Shown: positions 1-11,740 of the stretch, piece by piece
Layout: the number at the start of each line of letters is the position of its first letter
Position numbering within the stretch: position 1 is the first letter of the stretch
Assembly: GCA_933228675.1 (NCBI GenBank)
Contig: OW121742.1
Span: forward strand, 113,712,555-113,776,554
Direction: 5' to 3'
DNA length: 64,000 nt
Source of the DNA: Stomorhina lunata
Lineage: Eukaryota > Arthropoda > Insecta > Diptera > Rhiniidae
Notes under the pieces: generated by a model
The model's input: the letters and a program-made list of their open reading frames with translations, nothing else
Told to the model about the DNA's origin: nothing
Databases searched by the model: none
Translations under genes and position numbers: made by a program

Positions 1-272
1 TTTATAGAATAACAACACTCGAGATGATATTGACATCGTACTAACACGATCAATAGAGGTGAAAGGAAACCTCTTAATGCCCTGGATAATTCTGATATAT
101 GCCGGTTGCCTCAAGCTATCTTTTATACCAGAAGCCTGGGCCAGTGTCTGGGAAATTTCTAAACACTCAATAGACACTCCACTATTCCGGATAAAATTAC
201 TAACATCTCTGACTACATTTACTACTGAGTCATCGATTTTGCGGATGAGTTTCGGTTTCAATACTTTTGTTT
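1..272 (-). CDS. Candidate partial coding exon cut by the window edge, product unknown
   Basis: Reading the minus strand downward from about 300, one frame stays open to base 1, about 100 codons, in a region where stops are otherwise frequent. It encodes a mixed, protein-like sequence with segments such as KLIRKIDDSVVNVVRDV and ECLEISQTLAQASGIK. The frame continues upstream only to a TAA near 340. A pyrimidine-rich stretch and a good acceptor-like CTAACAG end at 273, so the exon could begin at 272, needing one base from an upstream exon; no partner exon was found. I recognise no family. It could be the 5' part of an exon of a host gene or of a transposon. Base composition is less AT-rich than its surroundings. 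The 76-codon plus-strand frame at 59-289 is taken as its antisense shadow. Confidence 0.35.
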
Positions 273-1270
273 CTGTTAGCCCAATGTAAAAATAGACTGG
301 CATGCATCGATTGTGCACCAAATGCGATATTTTTGTGTTTTAACAAAAAAAAAAAAAAAAAACAAATTGTTTTAAGATGTATCATACAAACACATAAAAG
401 ATTTTTAAAAAATATGTTTATCATATGAATTTTAGTTATTTTATGAAGATCGACCGAGATGCATCAATTGTGCTTGTTCGGAAAATCTTTGAAGAATATC
501 AAAATTTTCAACCTAATCATTGATTATATTTTTATACACTTTAAAGACCACATATTTCAAAAATTATCAAAAAAAATCCTGGTAGTTTTGCGTCAGGTCT
601 AAAAGCGATATATAAAAAATCTGTATTATTAGAGTTTCTTAAAATTTTTTGAATAATATCTAAGTCATTTGACTGAAGTATAGAATCTAAGATGTTGCAC
701 TTCCAAACATTGATTTGCTGTATGGTCGTTTTAAAAAGTCCCATAAAAAAGTGAGTATATCGCTTTTAGTCTTATTTGGAAACAACTAATGGAGACAATT
801 ATCCAGTGAGAGAAAGCTAAGGTACACACACGTGCTCATGAAATGTAGATTTGTTTGTGCGTTTATGTGTTTTTCATTGTTTTTTATTGTCTTTGATTGA
901 AGTTCAAAAAATGGCGTTTAAGGAACAAATCCTCTTTATGAGATCTCTTACAAACAAAAATTATTTTCTAAAAAATTTTAAAAAAAGTAGTTTTAGTAAC
1001 TTCTTGATGTCAGAGGAGACCTTTATCAAAAAAAGATAATTAAAATTTAATTTCCCTAACAAAAAGTCTTAAAAATTAATATTGAAACAAAACGGTACTC
1101 AAAACTATTTGTCATTAATTTTTTTTTTACTATATACTTTCCAACAGCAACAACAATATTAAAAGTCAAGAAACCGCAAAATCTCATTAAAATTTTATTT
1201 CAAACCTTAAACATCTAAAATTTATAAAGTATTTGTGGTTTATTCTTCAGCAACAACAAAAAAAATAAAA
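273..1270. other. AT-rich intergenic stretch
   Basis: No gene is visible. It holds homopolymer A/T runs, two near-copies of a GCATCGATTGTGC-like 17-mer (about 303 and 460), and a dispersed repeat copy at 691-810. Short frames here have no protein-like composition. Confidence 0.5.
691..810 (+). repeat. Dispersed coding-like repeat, copy 1
   Basis: This segment matches, with substitutions, 60,355-60,500 and more weakly 16,660-16,740. Read in one plus-strand frame the shared core gives DVALPNIDLLYGRFKKSHKK, compared with DVTLLHIDLPHGRFEKSHKK and DIDIDLQSGIFDKSHKK in the other copies. The most conserved DNA is the block spelling AAAAGTCCCATAAAAAA. It is probably the degraded coding tail of a transposon, but the family is not recognised. 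Stops occur on both sides in the same frame. Confidence 0.5.
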
Positions 1271-2065
1271 ACAAGTAAGAAAGCGCTATAGTCGGTCAAG
1301 CCGACCATACGATACCCTTCATCACTAAGGTCAAAGGTGTTATTTTTCCTGTATAAAGACAAATATTTGCTAAATTTTGCCATCATACAAACATTTTCTC
1401 AAAATGTATATTCAACCTGTTTCCGTCATTTGGACTTATATGAGAGCTAGGGTCAAATGTGGGCCGATTATCTCGAAATTTGGCAAATTGATTACAGTTG
1501 TTACAAAAATTATGTATGCAAAAAATAATAATTTTCATTATCTTTAGATTTACGAGCGTTTTAGTGATTTTTTGTCTCATTTAGTGCGTTTTTGAAGAAG
1601 AGTTTGTATGGGAGCTATGGTCAAATGTGGACCGATTTCAACGAAATTTGGTACAGTAAGTTTACATAAGCAGTATCTGTTTTAAATTTCATGAAAAAAT
1701 ATTGATATTTGTGGCCAATATAGCAATTCCGGGAAGTGGGACCTATGGGAGGTACCATAAATAATGGACCGATTTTGACCAATTTCAATAGCCATGGTCC
1801 CATTATCAAAAATATTATCTGTGCCAAATTTCATCAAATTATCTTTAGAATTGTGACCTGTAGTTTGATTACAAGGTCTACATGGGGGTCCAGCCAGCCA
1901 GCCAGACGGACGGACGGACGGACGGACATCGCTAAATCGACTCAGAAAGTGATTCTAAGCCTATTGGTATACTAAAAGGTGGGTCTAAGACAAATATTTC
2001 TATGCGTTACAAACATCAGCACAAACTTATAATACCCTTTCCACCTATGGTGGTGAAGGGTATAA
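1271..2065 (+). mobile_element. DINE-1/Helentron-like non-autonomous element, copy 1
   Basis: A ~795-bp unit begins at AACAAGTAAGAAAGCGC and ends after GGTGAAGGGTATAA. It shows subterminal inverted repeats (ATACCCTTCATCAC at 1312-1325 and GTGGTGAAGGGTAT at 2050-2063), a small stem GTCGG..CCGAC at 1291-1305, an internal tetranucleotide run (CAGC then GGAC repeats, 1890-1927), and an imperfect terminal hairpin at 2032-2063. These are hallmarks of Drosophila DINE-1/INE-1-type Helentron derivatives, known for a GTCY-type core microsatellite and a 3' hairpin. A second, inverted copy at 53,061-53,835 confirms the boundaries. No transposase is encoded; short frames inside are shadows. Class assignment rests on structure, not on a database match. 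Confidence 0.72.
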
Positions 2066-3205
2066 AAATGTCATATTGGTCAGAGGGAAATAAATTTTCT
2101 ATAGATGTAAATAATTTGCTTGACCAGAACTATTTTGTCTTTTTTCTTCTCACTTGTATGTATGTATATGTATATGATGACAATAAGTCTAAAAACTTGT
2201 GTTCATTGGTGACCACTAAACTTTAGTTTTAATACTTTTCTTGGTTTTCTTACCAGTCCATACATTGGCCGGTTGTTGATTGTTGATAGATTGTGGTTAA
2301 GAAACCACTGAACTGCAAACGGTTGTTATACTCAAACACTCATGTAGAATGTCGGAGGTATTATGAAGCAGCCAGTAAAACTAATGACAGCTGTCATTGT
2401 TTTTGTTTTAAGGCAGAACAAAAAAAAAAACTACATGTAAATGATATTGACCCCTTTTGAAGCATTTTGTTATCTTTATTATATAAAAATTTAGACTCTT
2501 ATGGGTATCAAATATTCAAAAAAATTTTAATTTTTTTTTACCAAACATTTATTAAATTTAATACTTTTAGGACTTCCTTTAAGTTTTTTTTTTACCTTAT
2601 GACACCTGTAAAGTTTACTTAAATTGCATCCAAGGATGTAAAGCAGAGGAAATTTAATTAACAGGAAGGAAATCCATAACTTGTGAGTATAAACAATATA
2701 ACAGTAAATTGTGACATCTGGGAGATTTTGATTTTAAGACATTTCATGGTGTTTTAAATCTTGACATCAAGGAAGTAGAATCTTGACTGTAATGTCCCTA
2801 CAATTGGGAGACCTCTGAGTTTTAATTTTCTGGCTCGACAGGCCAGTATCCATCTTACTTATGCTGTCCCTCTAGCAACTTCTAAGATCCAACTGCAAAA
2901 AAGACCTACAGTTCAGAAAATTGTACGTGAGATCATATAGATATATATTATTCCTACCTCTCTAACTTCTTCTTTTAAAATATAATTCCCATTAAGTCAA
3001 TGTCTGGGCAGGCATTATATAACAATGCTATTTTTGTTCCGTATATAGGTTCTGATTAGTCTCAATTTGGAAAGCCCAGACTTATCTTGGTTATCCTTCA
3101 TCTAAACTGTGGACACAGACCTAATCGGGCAAGTAACCCACTACTGGAAAAAAACAACGAAAAAGCAAAATAGACCCCTTGTGTTTGAAAAAGACGCACG
3201 ATAAA
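2066..3205. other. Non-repetitive AT-rich spacer
   Basis: No gene is visible. It contains a 16-bp perfect palindrome (2383-2398) and otherwise mixed-composition DNA leading into the 7-bp satellite. The stretch 2,230-3,180 is one of the less AT-rich parts of the window, but no long open frame or RNA gene was seen. Confidence 0.5.
2383..2398. promoter_or_regulatory. Palindromic TGACAGCTGTCA site
   Basis: The sequence AATGACAGCTGTCATT is a perfect 16-bp palindrome. Its core TGACAGCTGTCA is two inverted TGACAG sites, the type bound by TALE homeodomain proteins of the TGIF/Meis group (in flies Achi/Vis and Homothorax), and it includes the E-box CAGCTG. Function is inferred from the motif only. 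Confidence 0.3.
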
Positions 3206-6200
3206 GTATTTAGTACTTAGTACTAAGTAATTAGTACTTAGTATTTAGTATTAAGTATTTAGTAATTAGTATTTAGCATTTATTATTTAGTACTTAGTAT
3301 TTTGTATTAAGTATTGAGTATTAAGAAGTTAGTATTTAGTATTTAGTATTTTGTATTTAGTATTTAGTATTTAGTATTTAGTATTTAGTATTTAGTATTT
3401 AGTATTTAGTATTTAGTATTTAGTATTTAGTATTTAGTATTTAGTATTTAGTATTTAGTATTTAGTATTTAGTATTTAGTATTTAGTATTTAGTATTTAG
3501 TATTTAGTATTTAGTATTTAGTATTTAGTATTTAGTATTTAGTATTTAGTATTTAGTATTTAGTATTTAGTATTTAGTATTTAGTATTTAGTATTTAGTA
3601 TTTAGTATTTAGTATTTAGTATTTAGTATTTAGTATTTAGTATTTAGTATTTAGTATTTAGTATTTAGTATTTAGTATTTAGTATTTAGTATTTAGTATT
3701 TAGTATTTAGTATTTAGTATTTAGTATTTAGTATTTAGTATTTAGTATTTAGTATTTAGTATTTAGTATTTAGTATTTAGTATTTAGTATTTAGTATTTA
3801 GTATTTAGTATTTAGTATTTAGTATTTAGTATTTAGTATTTAGTATTTAGTATTTAGTATTTAGTATTTAGTATTTAGTATTTAGTATTTAGTATTTAGT
3901 ATTTAGTATTTAGTATTTAGTATTTAGTATTTAGTATTTAGTATTTAGTATTTAGTATTTAGTATTTAGTATTTAGTATTTAGTATTTAGTATTTAGTAT
4001 TTAGTATTTAGTATTTAGTATTTAGTATTTAGTATTTAGTATTTAGTATTTAGTATTTAGTATTTAGTATTTAGTATTTAGTATTTAGTATTTAGTATTT
4101 AGTATTTAGTATTTAGTATTTAGTATTTAGTATTTAGTATTTAGTATTTAGTATTTAGTATTTAGTATTTAGTATTTAGTATTTAGTATTTAGTATTTAG
4201 TATTTAGTATTTAGTATTTAGTATTTAGTATTTAGTATTTAGTATTTAGTATTTAGTATTTAGTATTTAGTATTTAGTATTTAGTATTTAGTATTTAGTA
4301 TTTAGTATTTAGTATTTAGTATTTAGTATTTAGTATTTAGTATTTAGTATTTAGTATTTAGTATTTAGTATTTAGTATTTAGTATTTAGTATTTAGTATT
4401 TAGTATTTAGTATTTAGTATTTAGTATTTAGTATTTAGTATTTAGTATTTAGTATTTAGTATTTAGTATTTAGTATTTAGTATTTAGTATTTAGTATTTA
4501 GTATTTAGTATTTAGTATTTAGTATTTAGTATTTAGTATTTAGTATTTAGTATTTAGTATTTAGTATTTAGTATTTAGTATTTAGTATTTAGTATTTAGT
4601 ATTTAGTATTTAGTATTTAGTATTTAGTATTTAGTATTTAGTATTTAGTATTTAGTATTTAGTATTTAGTATTTAGTATTTAGTATTTAGTATTTAGTAT
4701 TTAGTATTTAGTATTTAGTATTTAGTATTTAGTATTTAGTATTTAGTATTTAGTATTTAGTATTTAGTATTTAGTATTTAGTATTTAGTATTTAGTATTT
4801 AGTATTTAGTATTTAGTATTTAGTATTTAGTATTTAGTATTTAGTATTTAGTATTTAGTATTTAGTATTTAGTATTTAGTATTTAGTATTTAGTATTTAG
4901 TATTTAGTATTTAGTATTTAGTATTTAGTATTTAGTATTTAGTATTTAGTATTTAGTATTTAGTATTTAGTATTTAGTATTTAGTATTTAGTATTTAGTA
5001 TTTAGTATTTAGTATTTAGTATTTAGTATTTAGTATTTAGTATTTAGTATTTAGTATTTAGTATTTAGTATTTAGTATTTAGTATTTAGTATTTAGTATT
5101 TAGTATTTAGTATTTAGTATTTAGTATTTAGTATTTAGTATTTAGTATTTAGTATTTAGTATTTAGTATTTAGTATTTAGTATTTAGTATTTAGTATTTA
5201 GTATTTAGTATTTAGTATTTAGTATTTAGTATTTAGTATTTAGTATTTAGTATTTAGTATTTAGTATTTAGTATTTAGTATTTAGTATTTAGTATTTAGT
5301 ATTTAGTATTTAGTATTTAGTATTTAGTATTTAGTATTTAGTATTTAGTATTTAGTATTTAGTATTTAGTATTTAGTATTTAGTATTTAGTATTTAGTAT
5401 TTAGTATTTAGTATTTAGTATTTAGTATTTAGTATTTAGTATTTAGTATTTAGTATTTAGTATTTAGTATTTAGTATTTAGTATTTAGTATTTAGTATTT
5501 AGTATTTAGTATTTAGTATTTAGTATTTAGTATTTAGTATTTAGTATTTAGTATTTAGTATTTAGTATTTAGTATTTAGTATTTAGTATTTAGTATTTAG
5601 TATTTAGTATTTAGTATTTAGTATTTAGTATTTAGTATTTAGTATTTAGTATTTAGTATTTAGTATTTAGTATTTAGTATTTAGTATTTAGTATTTAGTA
5701 TTTAGTATTTAGTATTTAGTATTTAGTATTTAGTATTTAGTATTTAGTATTTAGTATTTAGTATTTAGTATTTAGTATTTAGTATTTAGTATTTAGTATT
5801 TAGTATTTAGTATTTAGTATTTAGTATTTAGTATTTAGTATTTAGTATTTAGTATTTAGTATTTAGTATTTAGTATTTAGTATTTAGTATTTAGTATTTA
5901 GTATTTAGTATTTAGTATTTAGTATTTAGTATTTAGTATTTAGTATTTAGTATTTAGTATTTAGTATTTAGTATTTAGTATTTAGTATTTAGTATTTAGT
6001 ATTTAGTATTTAGTATTTAGTATTTAGTATTTAGTATTTAGTATTTAGTATTTAGTATTTAGTATTTAGTATTTAGTATTTAGTATTTAGTATTTAGTAT
6101 TTAGTATTTAGTATTTAGTATTTAGTATTTAGTATTTAGTATTTAGTATTTAGTATTTAGTATTTAGTATTTAGTATTTAGTATTTAGTATTTAGTATTT

Positions 6201-6660
6201 AGTATTTAGTATTTAGTATTTAGTATTTAGTATTTAGTATTTAGTATTTAGTATTTAGTATTTAGTATTTAGTATTTAGTATTTAGTATTTAGTATTTAG
6301 TATTTAGTATTTAGTATTTAGTATTTAGTATTTAGTATTTAGTATTTAGTATTTAGTATTTAGTATTTAGTATTTAGTATTTAGTATTTAGTATTTAGTA
6401 TTTAGTATTTAGTATTTAGTATTTAGTATTTAGTATTTAGTATTTAGTATTTAGTATTTAGTATTTAGTATTTAGTATTTAGTATTTAGTATTTAGTATT
6501 TAGTATTTAGTATTTAGTATTTAGTATTTAGTATTTAGTATTTATTATTTAGTATTTAGTATTTAGTATTTAGTATTTAGTATTCAGTATTAAGTATTTA
6601 GTAATTAGTATTCAGTATTTAGTATCTAGTATTTATTATTTAGTATAAGTCTCAGTATCA
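3206..6660. repeat. 7-bp satellite (TATTTAG)n
   Basis: About 3.45 kb of TATTTAG repeats. From about 3353 to 6544 there is no mismatch that I can see, about 456 consecutive units. Both flanks (3206-3352 and 6545-6660) carry degenerate versions such as TACTTAG, TATTAAG and TATTCAG, ending in a (CAGTAT)-like run near 6655-6690. The pattern fits slippage or unequal exchange homogenising the middle of an older array. An assembly or polishing artefact could also affect copy number and uniformity. Confidence 0.97.
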
Positions 6661-8124
6661 GTATTTTTATAGTCAGTATGAGTATCAGTATTAATATCTG
6701 TAAAAATGTGTGCAGTCATATTCTAATCAGTCATTAAAGACTCGTTTTGAAGAGTCGCATGAAGGGTACCATTTTCTCATACAAAAAGATAATTTTTGAC
6801 TCATAAGTGATATCATAAATGATCATTTTAATCGTGCAGTGAAGTCAAAAAAGACTCATATTTGATTAACATTTTCCAAAAATTCTAACTGGGCAATTTT
6901 GAATCGTAGATCCTCATGGAGTTATGGTATTAGAAGACCTATGGAAATTGCTTACCAATATGGATTATTTATGAAAATAATTTATAGAGCCTAGATATGC
7001 CTTTGCTTGCTTCGATGAATGAGAGGGGTAATGACACTCAGTTCCTTCATCAATTTAAAATACTTATGTTTAAGTTTAAGCTTTTCAAAAAAACTTTTTT
7101 TTTCATTAGATTGCGGCTATAAATAACCTAAATACTGCACGAGTTTGGCATCATCTTTTACATCAAAATCCTTCTTCGTCCTTGACTGATAACCTTACAA
7201 ACTGTTTGGCAGCGTAAGTCAGAATTCTCCCTATAGCTAACATTAAAAGTAATTAACATTATGATATTTAAAAAATCCAACCTCCCTTGCCTGAACTTTT
7301 CGACTAAAAATGATGTGACAAAAAACTCAACAAGAAGAAAGACAAAATCTTGGCACCCAGTTATTAAAGACAGACCGTGAAACTGTAGCGGGTAATTAGT
7401 AGGAGAAGCGGAGTAGAGGCAGTTGAAGTAACTGAGGAAGTGGCTAAGGAAGTGGCTGTATTATATTTATAATTATAACAGGATTTGCTTACGCAATACA
7501 ATTATTATTGTCCTTTAACGTTTTAATGCTCAACTAACAATTTTCGTTCATCCAAAAACGAACGAACGACAACGAGAGGAAAGATGCCAATGGCTTTAGA
7601 GATGAAGATGAGGATGTTGCTAATGATTATGTTGACGATAATGATGACGACGATTACTTGGACTAATTAAAAATATAGCACTTAAGAAAGTATCAAGAAA
7701 GAAAATAGAAAAGTCAGCAAGAAAAAGTATTGCATAAGCTAAAGGGGGCAAAAAGTTATTTAAATTAGAAGTATGAGAATTATGAGGATTCTTACGTAAT
7801 ATCATTTATACTGACTTTTCAATAACATAAATACCAGAAGTTTTTCCTAAGGAAACTTTAAATGGTTGATATCGTTTAAAAGTGTCAAAAAGTTTTATTT
7901 GAAGCTGGTTCCCTTTCGTTGGCAATTATAAATAAATTAAAATGAATGTCAGGATTAAAAGAAAATTTTATGATTTTCAAAATGAGAAAAAGTGAAATCA
8001 AATTAGGAAATAAGAGAAGTTATTTAAAGCAATTAAATCATGTTTAATATTAAACATTTTTATGAAAGTTTGCAATAAAAAGAGATTGAAAGTAAAAGAA
8101 AAGAAGAAAAAAATTTACAAATAT
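6661..8124. other. Non-repetitive spacer between satellites
   Basis: No gene is visible. A short frame rich in Asp/Glu ends at about 7664 (codons for DDNDDDDYLD then stop), but it has no start codon and looks like GAT/GAC-rich low-complexity DNA. The right end shades into AT-rich DNA before the 31-bp array. Confidence 0.45.
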
Positions 8125-10215
8125 TTTTCTATAGAAATATTTTTCTATAGAAATATTTTTCTATAGAAAAATTTTTTTATCTAAAATTTTTCTATAGAAA
8201 AATTTTTTTATCGAAAATTTTTCTATAGAAAAATTTTTTTATCTAAAATTTTTCTATAGAAAAATTTTTTTATCAAAAATTTTTCTATAGAAAAATTTTT
8301 TTATCGAAAATTTTTCTATAGAAAAATTTTTTTATCGAAAATTTTTCTACAGAAAAATTTTTTTATCGAAAATTTTTCTACAGAAAAATTTTTTTATCGA
8401 AAATTTTTCTATAGAAAAATTTTTTTATCGAAAATTTTTCTATAATTTCGATAAAAAAATTTTTCTATAGAAAAATTTTTTTATCGAAAATTTTTCTATA
8501 GAAAAATTTTTTTATCGAAAATTTTTCTACAGAAAAATTTTTTTATCGAAAATTTTTCTACAGAAAAATTTTTTTATCGAAAATTTTTCTATAGAAAAAT
8601 TTTTTTATCGAAAATTTTTCTATAGAAAAATTTTTTTATCGAAAATTTTTCTATAGAAAAATTTTTTTATCGAAAATTTTTCTATAGAAAAATTTTTTTA
8701 TCGAAAATTTTTCTATAGAAAAATTTTTTTATCGAAAATTTTTCTATAGAAAAATATTTCTATCGAAAATTTTTCTATAGAAAAATTTTTTTATCAAAAA
8801 TTTTTTTATAGAAAAATTTTGTTATTGAAAATTTTTCTATAGAAAATTTTTTTGACGAAAATTTTTCTAAAGAAAAACTTTTTTATCGAAAATTTTTCTA
8901 TAGAAAAACTTTTTTATCGAAAATTTTTCTATAGAAAAATTTTTTTATCGAAAATTTTTCTATAGACAAATTTTTTTATTGAAAATTTTTCTATAGAAAA
9001 ATTTTTTTATCGAAAAATTTTCTATAGAAAAATTTTTTTATCGAAAATTTTTCTATAGAAAAATTTTTTTATCGAAAACTTTTCTATCGAAAAATTTTTT
9101 TATCGAAAATTTTTTTATAGAAAAATTTTTTCATCGAAAATTTTTCTATAGAAAAATTTTTTTATTGAAAATTTTTCTATAGAAAAATATTTCGAAAACT
9201 TTTCTATAGAAAAATATTTCTATCGAAAATTTTTCTATAGAAAAATATTTATATCGAAAATTTTTCTATAGAAAAATATTTATATCGAAAACTTTTCTAT
9301 AGAAAAATATTTCTATCGAAAATTTTTCTATAGAAAAATATTTCTATCGAAAATCTTTCTATAGAAAAATATTTCTATCGAAAATTTTTCTATAGAAAAA
9401 TATTTCTATCGAAAATTTTTCTATAGAAAAATATTTCTATCGAAAATTTTTCTATAGAAAAATATTTCTATCGAAAATTTTTCTATAGAAAAATATTTCT
9501 ATTGAAAATTTTTCTATAGAAAAATTTTTTTATCGAAAATTTTTCAATAGAAAAATATTTCTATCGAAAATTTTTCAATAGAAAAATATTTCTATCGAAA
9601 ATTTTTCTATAGAAAAATATTTCAATCGAAAATTTTTCTATAGAAAAATATTTCTATCGAAAATTTTTCTATAGAAAAATATTTTTATCGAAAATTTTTC
9701 TATAGAAAAATATTTCTATCGAAAATTTTTCTATAGAAAAATATTTCTATCGAAAATTTTTCTATAGAAAAATATTTCTATCGAAAATTTTTCTATAGAA
9801 AAATATTTCTATCGAAAATTTTTCTATAGAAAAATATTTCTATCGAAAATTTTTCTATAGAAAAATATTTCTATCGAAAATTTTTCTATAGAAAAATATT
9901 TCTATCGAAAATTTTTCTATAGAAAAATATTTCTATCGAAAATTTTTCTATAGAAAAATATTTCTATCGAAAATTTTTCTATAGAAAAATATTTCTATCG
10001 AAAATTTTTCTATAGAAAAATATTTCTATCGAAAATTTTTCTATAGAAAAATATTTCTATCGAAAATTTTTCTATAGAAAAATATTTCTATCGAAATTTT
10101 TCTATAGAGAAATATTTCTATCGAAAATTTTTCTATAGAAAAATATTTCTATCGAAAATTTTTCTATGGAAAAATATTTCTATCGAAAATATTTCTATAG
10201 AAAAATTTTTCTATA
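8125..10215. repeat. 31-bp hairpin satellite, array 1
   Basis: About 67 units of 31 bp. Each unit carries the palindrome TTTTTCTATAGAAAAA, usually extended to AAAATTTT on both sides. Two variants occupy separate blocks: units whose spacer reads TTTTTTTATCG (about 8,180-9,180) and units with TATTTCTATCG (about 9,180-10,200), the second far more uniform. One spacer near 8,440-8,460 is reversed (TTTCGATAAAAAAA), marking a local inversion around the symmetric core. No coding capacity. Confidence 0.95.
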
Positions 10216-11740
10216 AAATGTACATATATGACTTTAAGAAACTTAGACTAAATACGAGTATTTCTGTTAAAATAATATCATTAGCCATCATAAATAAACA
10301 ATATCTATACAAATTTTCAACAACTGCAAGATGTCATAGACTTTGAGACATTTAAATGCATTAATCTTCCAAAATAATTTTAATTTAAATCCTGCTTAAA
10401 GAAAGACATAATAAATATTATCTATGAGTATTTATGTCTGTATTTCCCTAACAATTGCAGGATATTATGAAATACTAAAGGACTGAAGTTGCAGACAGGG
10501 AGACCTAATGCCTGACCATTATCTCAAATTTTTGTCATTCGTTGGTCAATGTTTAATCTAGACAAATTTGTCATCATTATATTGATTTGAGATTATATTT
10601 ATTGTCATTTCCTAAAACAACAAATGAAACAGGCAAAAGTACCCAAACAGAAACGATTCGAGCTGAATGAAATCAAATCTTAATGAATGCTTCCTCCAGC
10701 CATCAGGATACTCGTCACTAAACGACAAAGCCGGAAAGATAAACATAAACATTTTCTTTGCTTATCATCTTCTCTACTGACTGCTCAGGCTATTGTTTTC
10801 TTTATTACAACACCAAAGACCAGAGACAACAACCGAACACGTATTCATTACAATGAAGACAAATACAGACGGAAAAAAGGATAACCTTATCCTTAGGCAA
10901 AAAGGATCAATATATATTGAAGACAGAAAATTTCTGAATTGAAATAAACAAAACCAAGAAAGAAAAAACAAACAATTGCACAATTTGGTTAAGAAAGGAA
11001 AATAAGAAGAAAAAAAGGAAAATATAATATTGAAACCTAAGGACTAAAAAAAGGACATCTAACTAAGATAACAATAGCAACTAAAATAACTACATTCTTC
11101 TAGAGCATTATCAACACAAATGACTACACCCAAGAAAAACAAGCCACATAAAGTTGTTGCTATTAAAGCCTAAAACATATCCTTGTACACATATACTAGT
11201 CCTTTATTCTATACATGTGTGTTTTCATTTCAAAGGTATGTACATATGTATGTCTTGATATTGATTTGATGTCCCTAATATCAATCTATCCAAGCAGACA
11301 CACACACACAGACATATGCTGGCCACATTTAACTTCTTGAACATTTTCTCTAGATTTCATCTTAATTATGATGTGGTTTTGTTCAATTTCTTTTTGGGTT
11401 CTTCCTACTTTTTTTTTTGATAAGACTTGATTATTCTGATAATTTTCTTTCGAAAGATTGCGTGTTTGTGCTGTTGATTGTCCCTCTTGCTCATTATCAA
11501 AAAAATGACTTTATTGGGAGATTCCTTTAAAGACATACGGGTTGGGTTTTTTCCCTAATATTCTCTTAAAGGAACATGTCAATTATCTTGTCCTTTTTTT
11601 TTTGAGGAAAAAAATAAACTGAAATTATTTATTGTTCATACATCATAATCAGAGTAATGAAGATGTATATCAGGAAGTTAATTGCTGATAATGATGAAAG
11701 ACAATAAATAAATCGACATATGCTTGGGATTTTATATAGA
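10216..11740. other. Non-repetitive spacer between the two 31-bp arrays
   Basis: No gene is supported. Overlapping opposite frames at 10,687-10,983 are low-complexity and were not accepted. The stretch has small CA-rich (11,300) and GTATGTACATATG-like runs. It separates two arrays of the same satellite family and may be a later insertion or a surviving ancestral segment. Confidence 0.45.

Noticed and set aside
3206..6660. 7-bp repeat as a telomere
   Set aside because: It is internal, flanked by unique DNA on both sides, and flies do not use short telomerase repeats.
7566..7664. Acidic peptide-coding frame (DDNDDDDYLD)
   Set aside because: No start codon, about 42 codons at most, and built from GAT/GAC low-complexity DNA.
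8125..10215. Regular 31-bp repeats resembling a CRISPR array
   Set aside because: The units are continuous with no unique spacers, the context is an intron-bearing fly genome, and no cas genes are present. It is satellite DNA.
10687..10983. Opposing 65- and 69-codon frames
   Set aside because: They overlap on opposite strands, lack motifs and reflect a slightly less AT-rich spacer.
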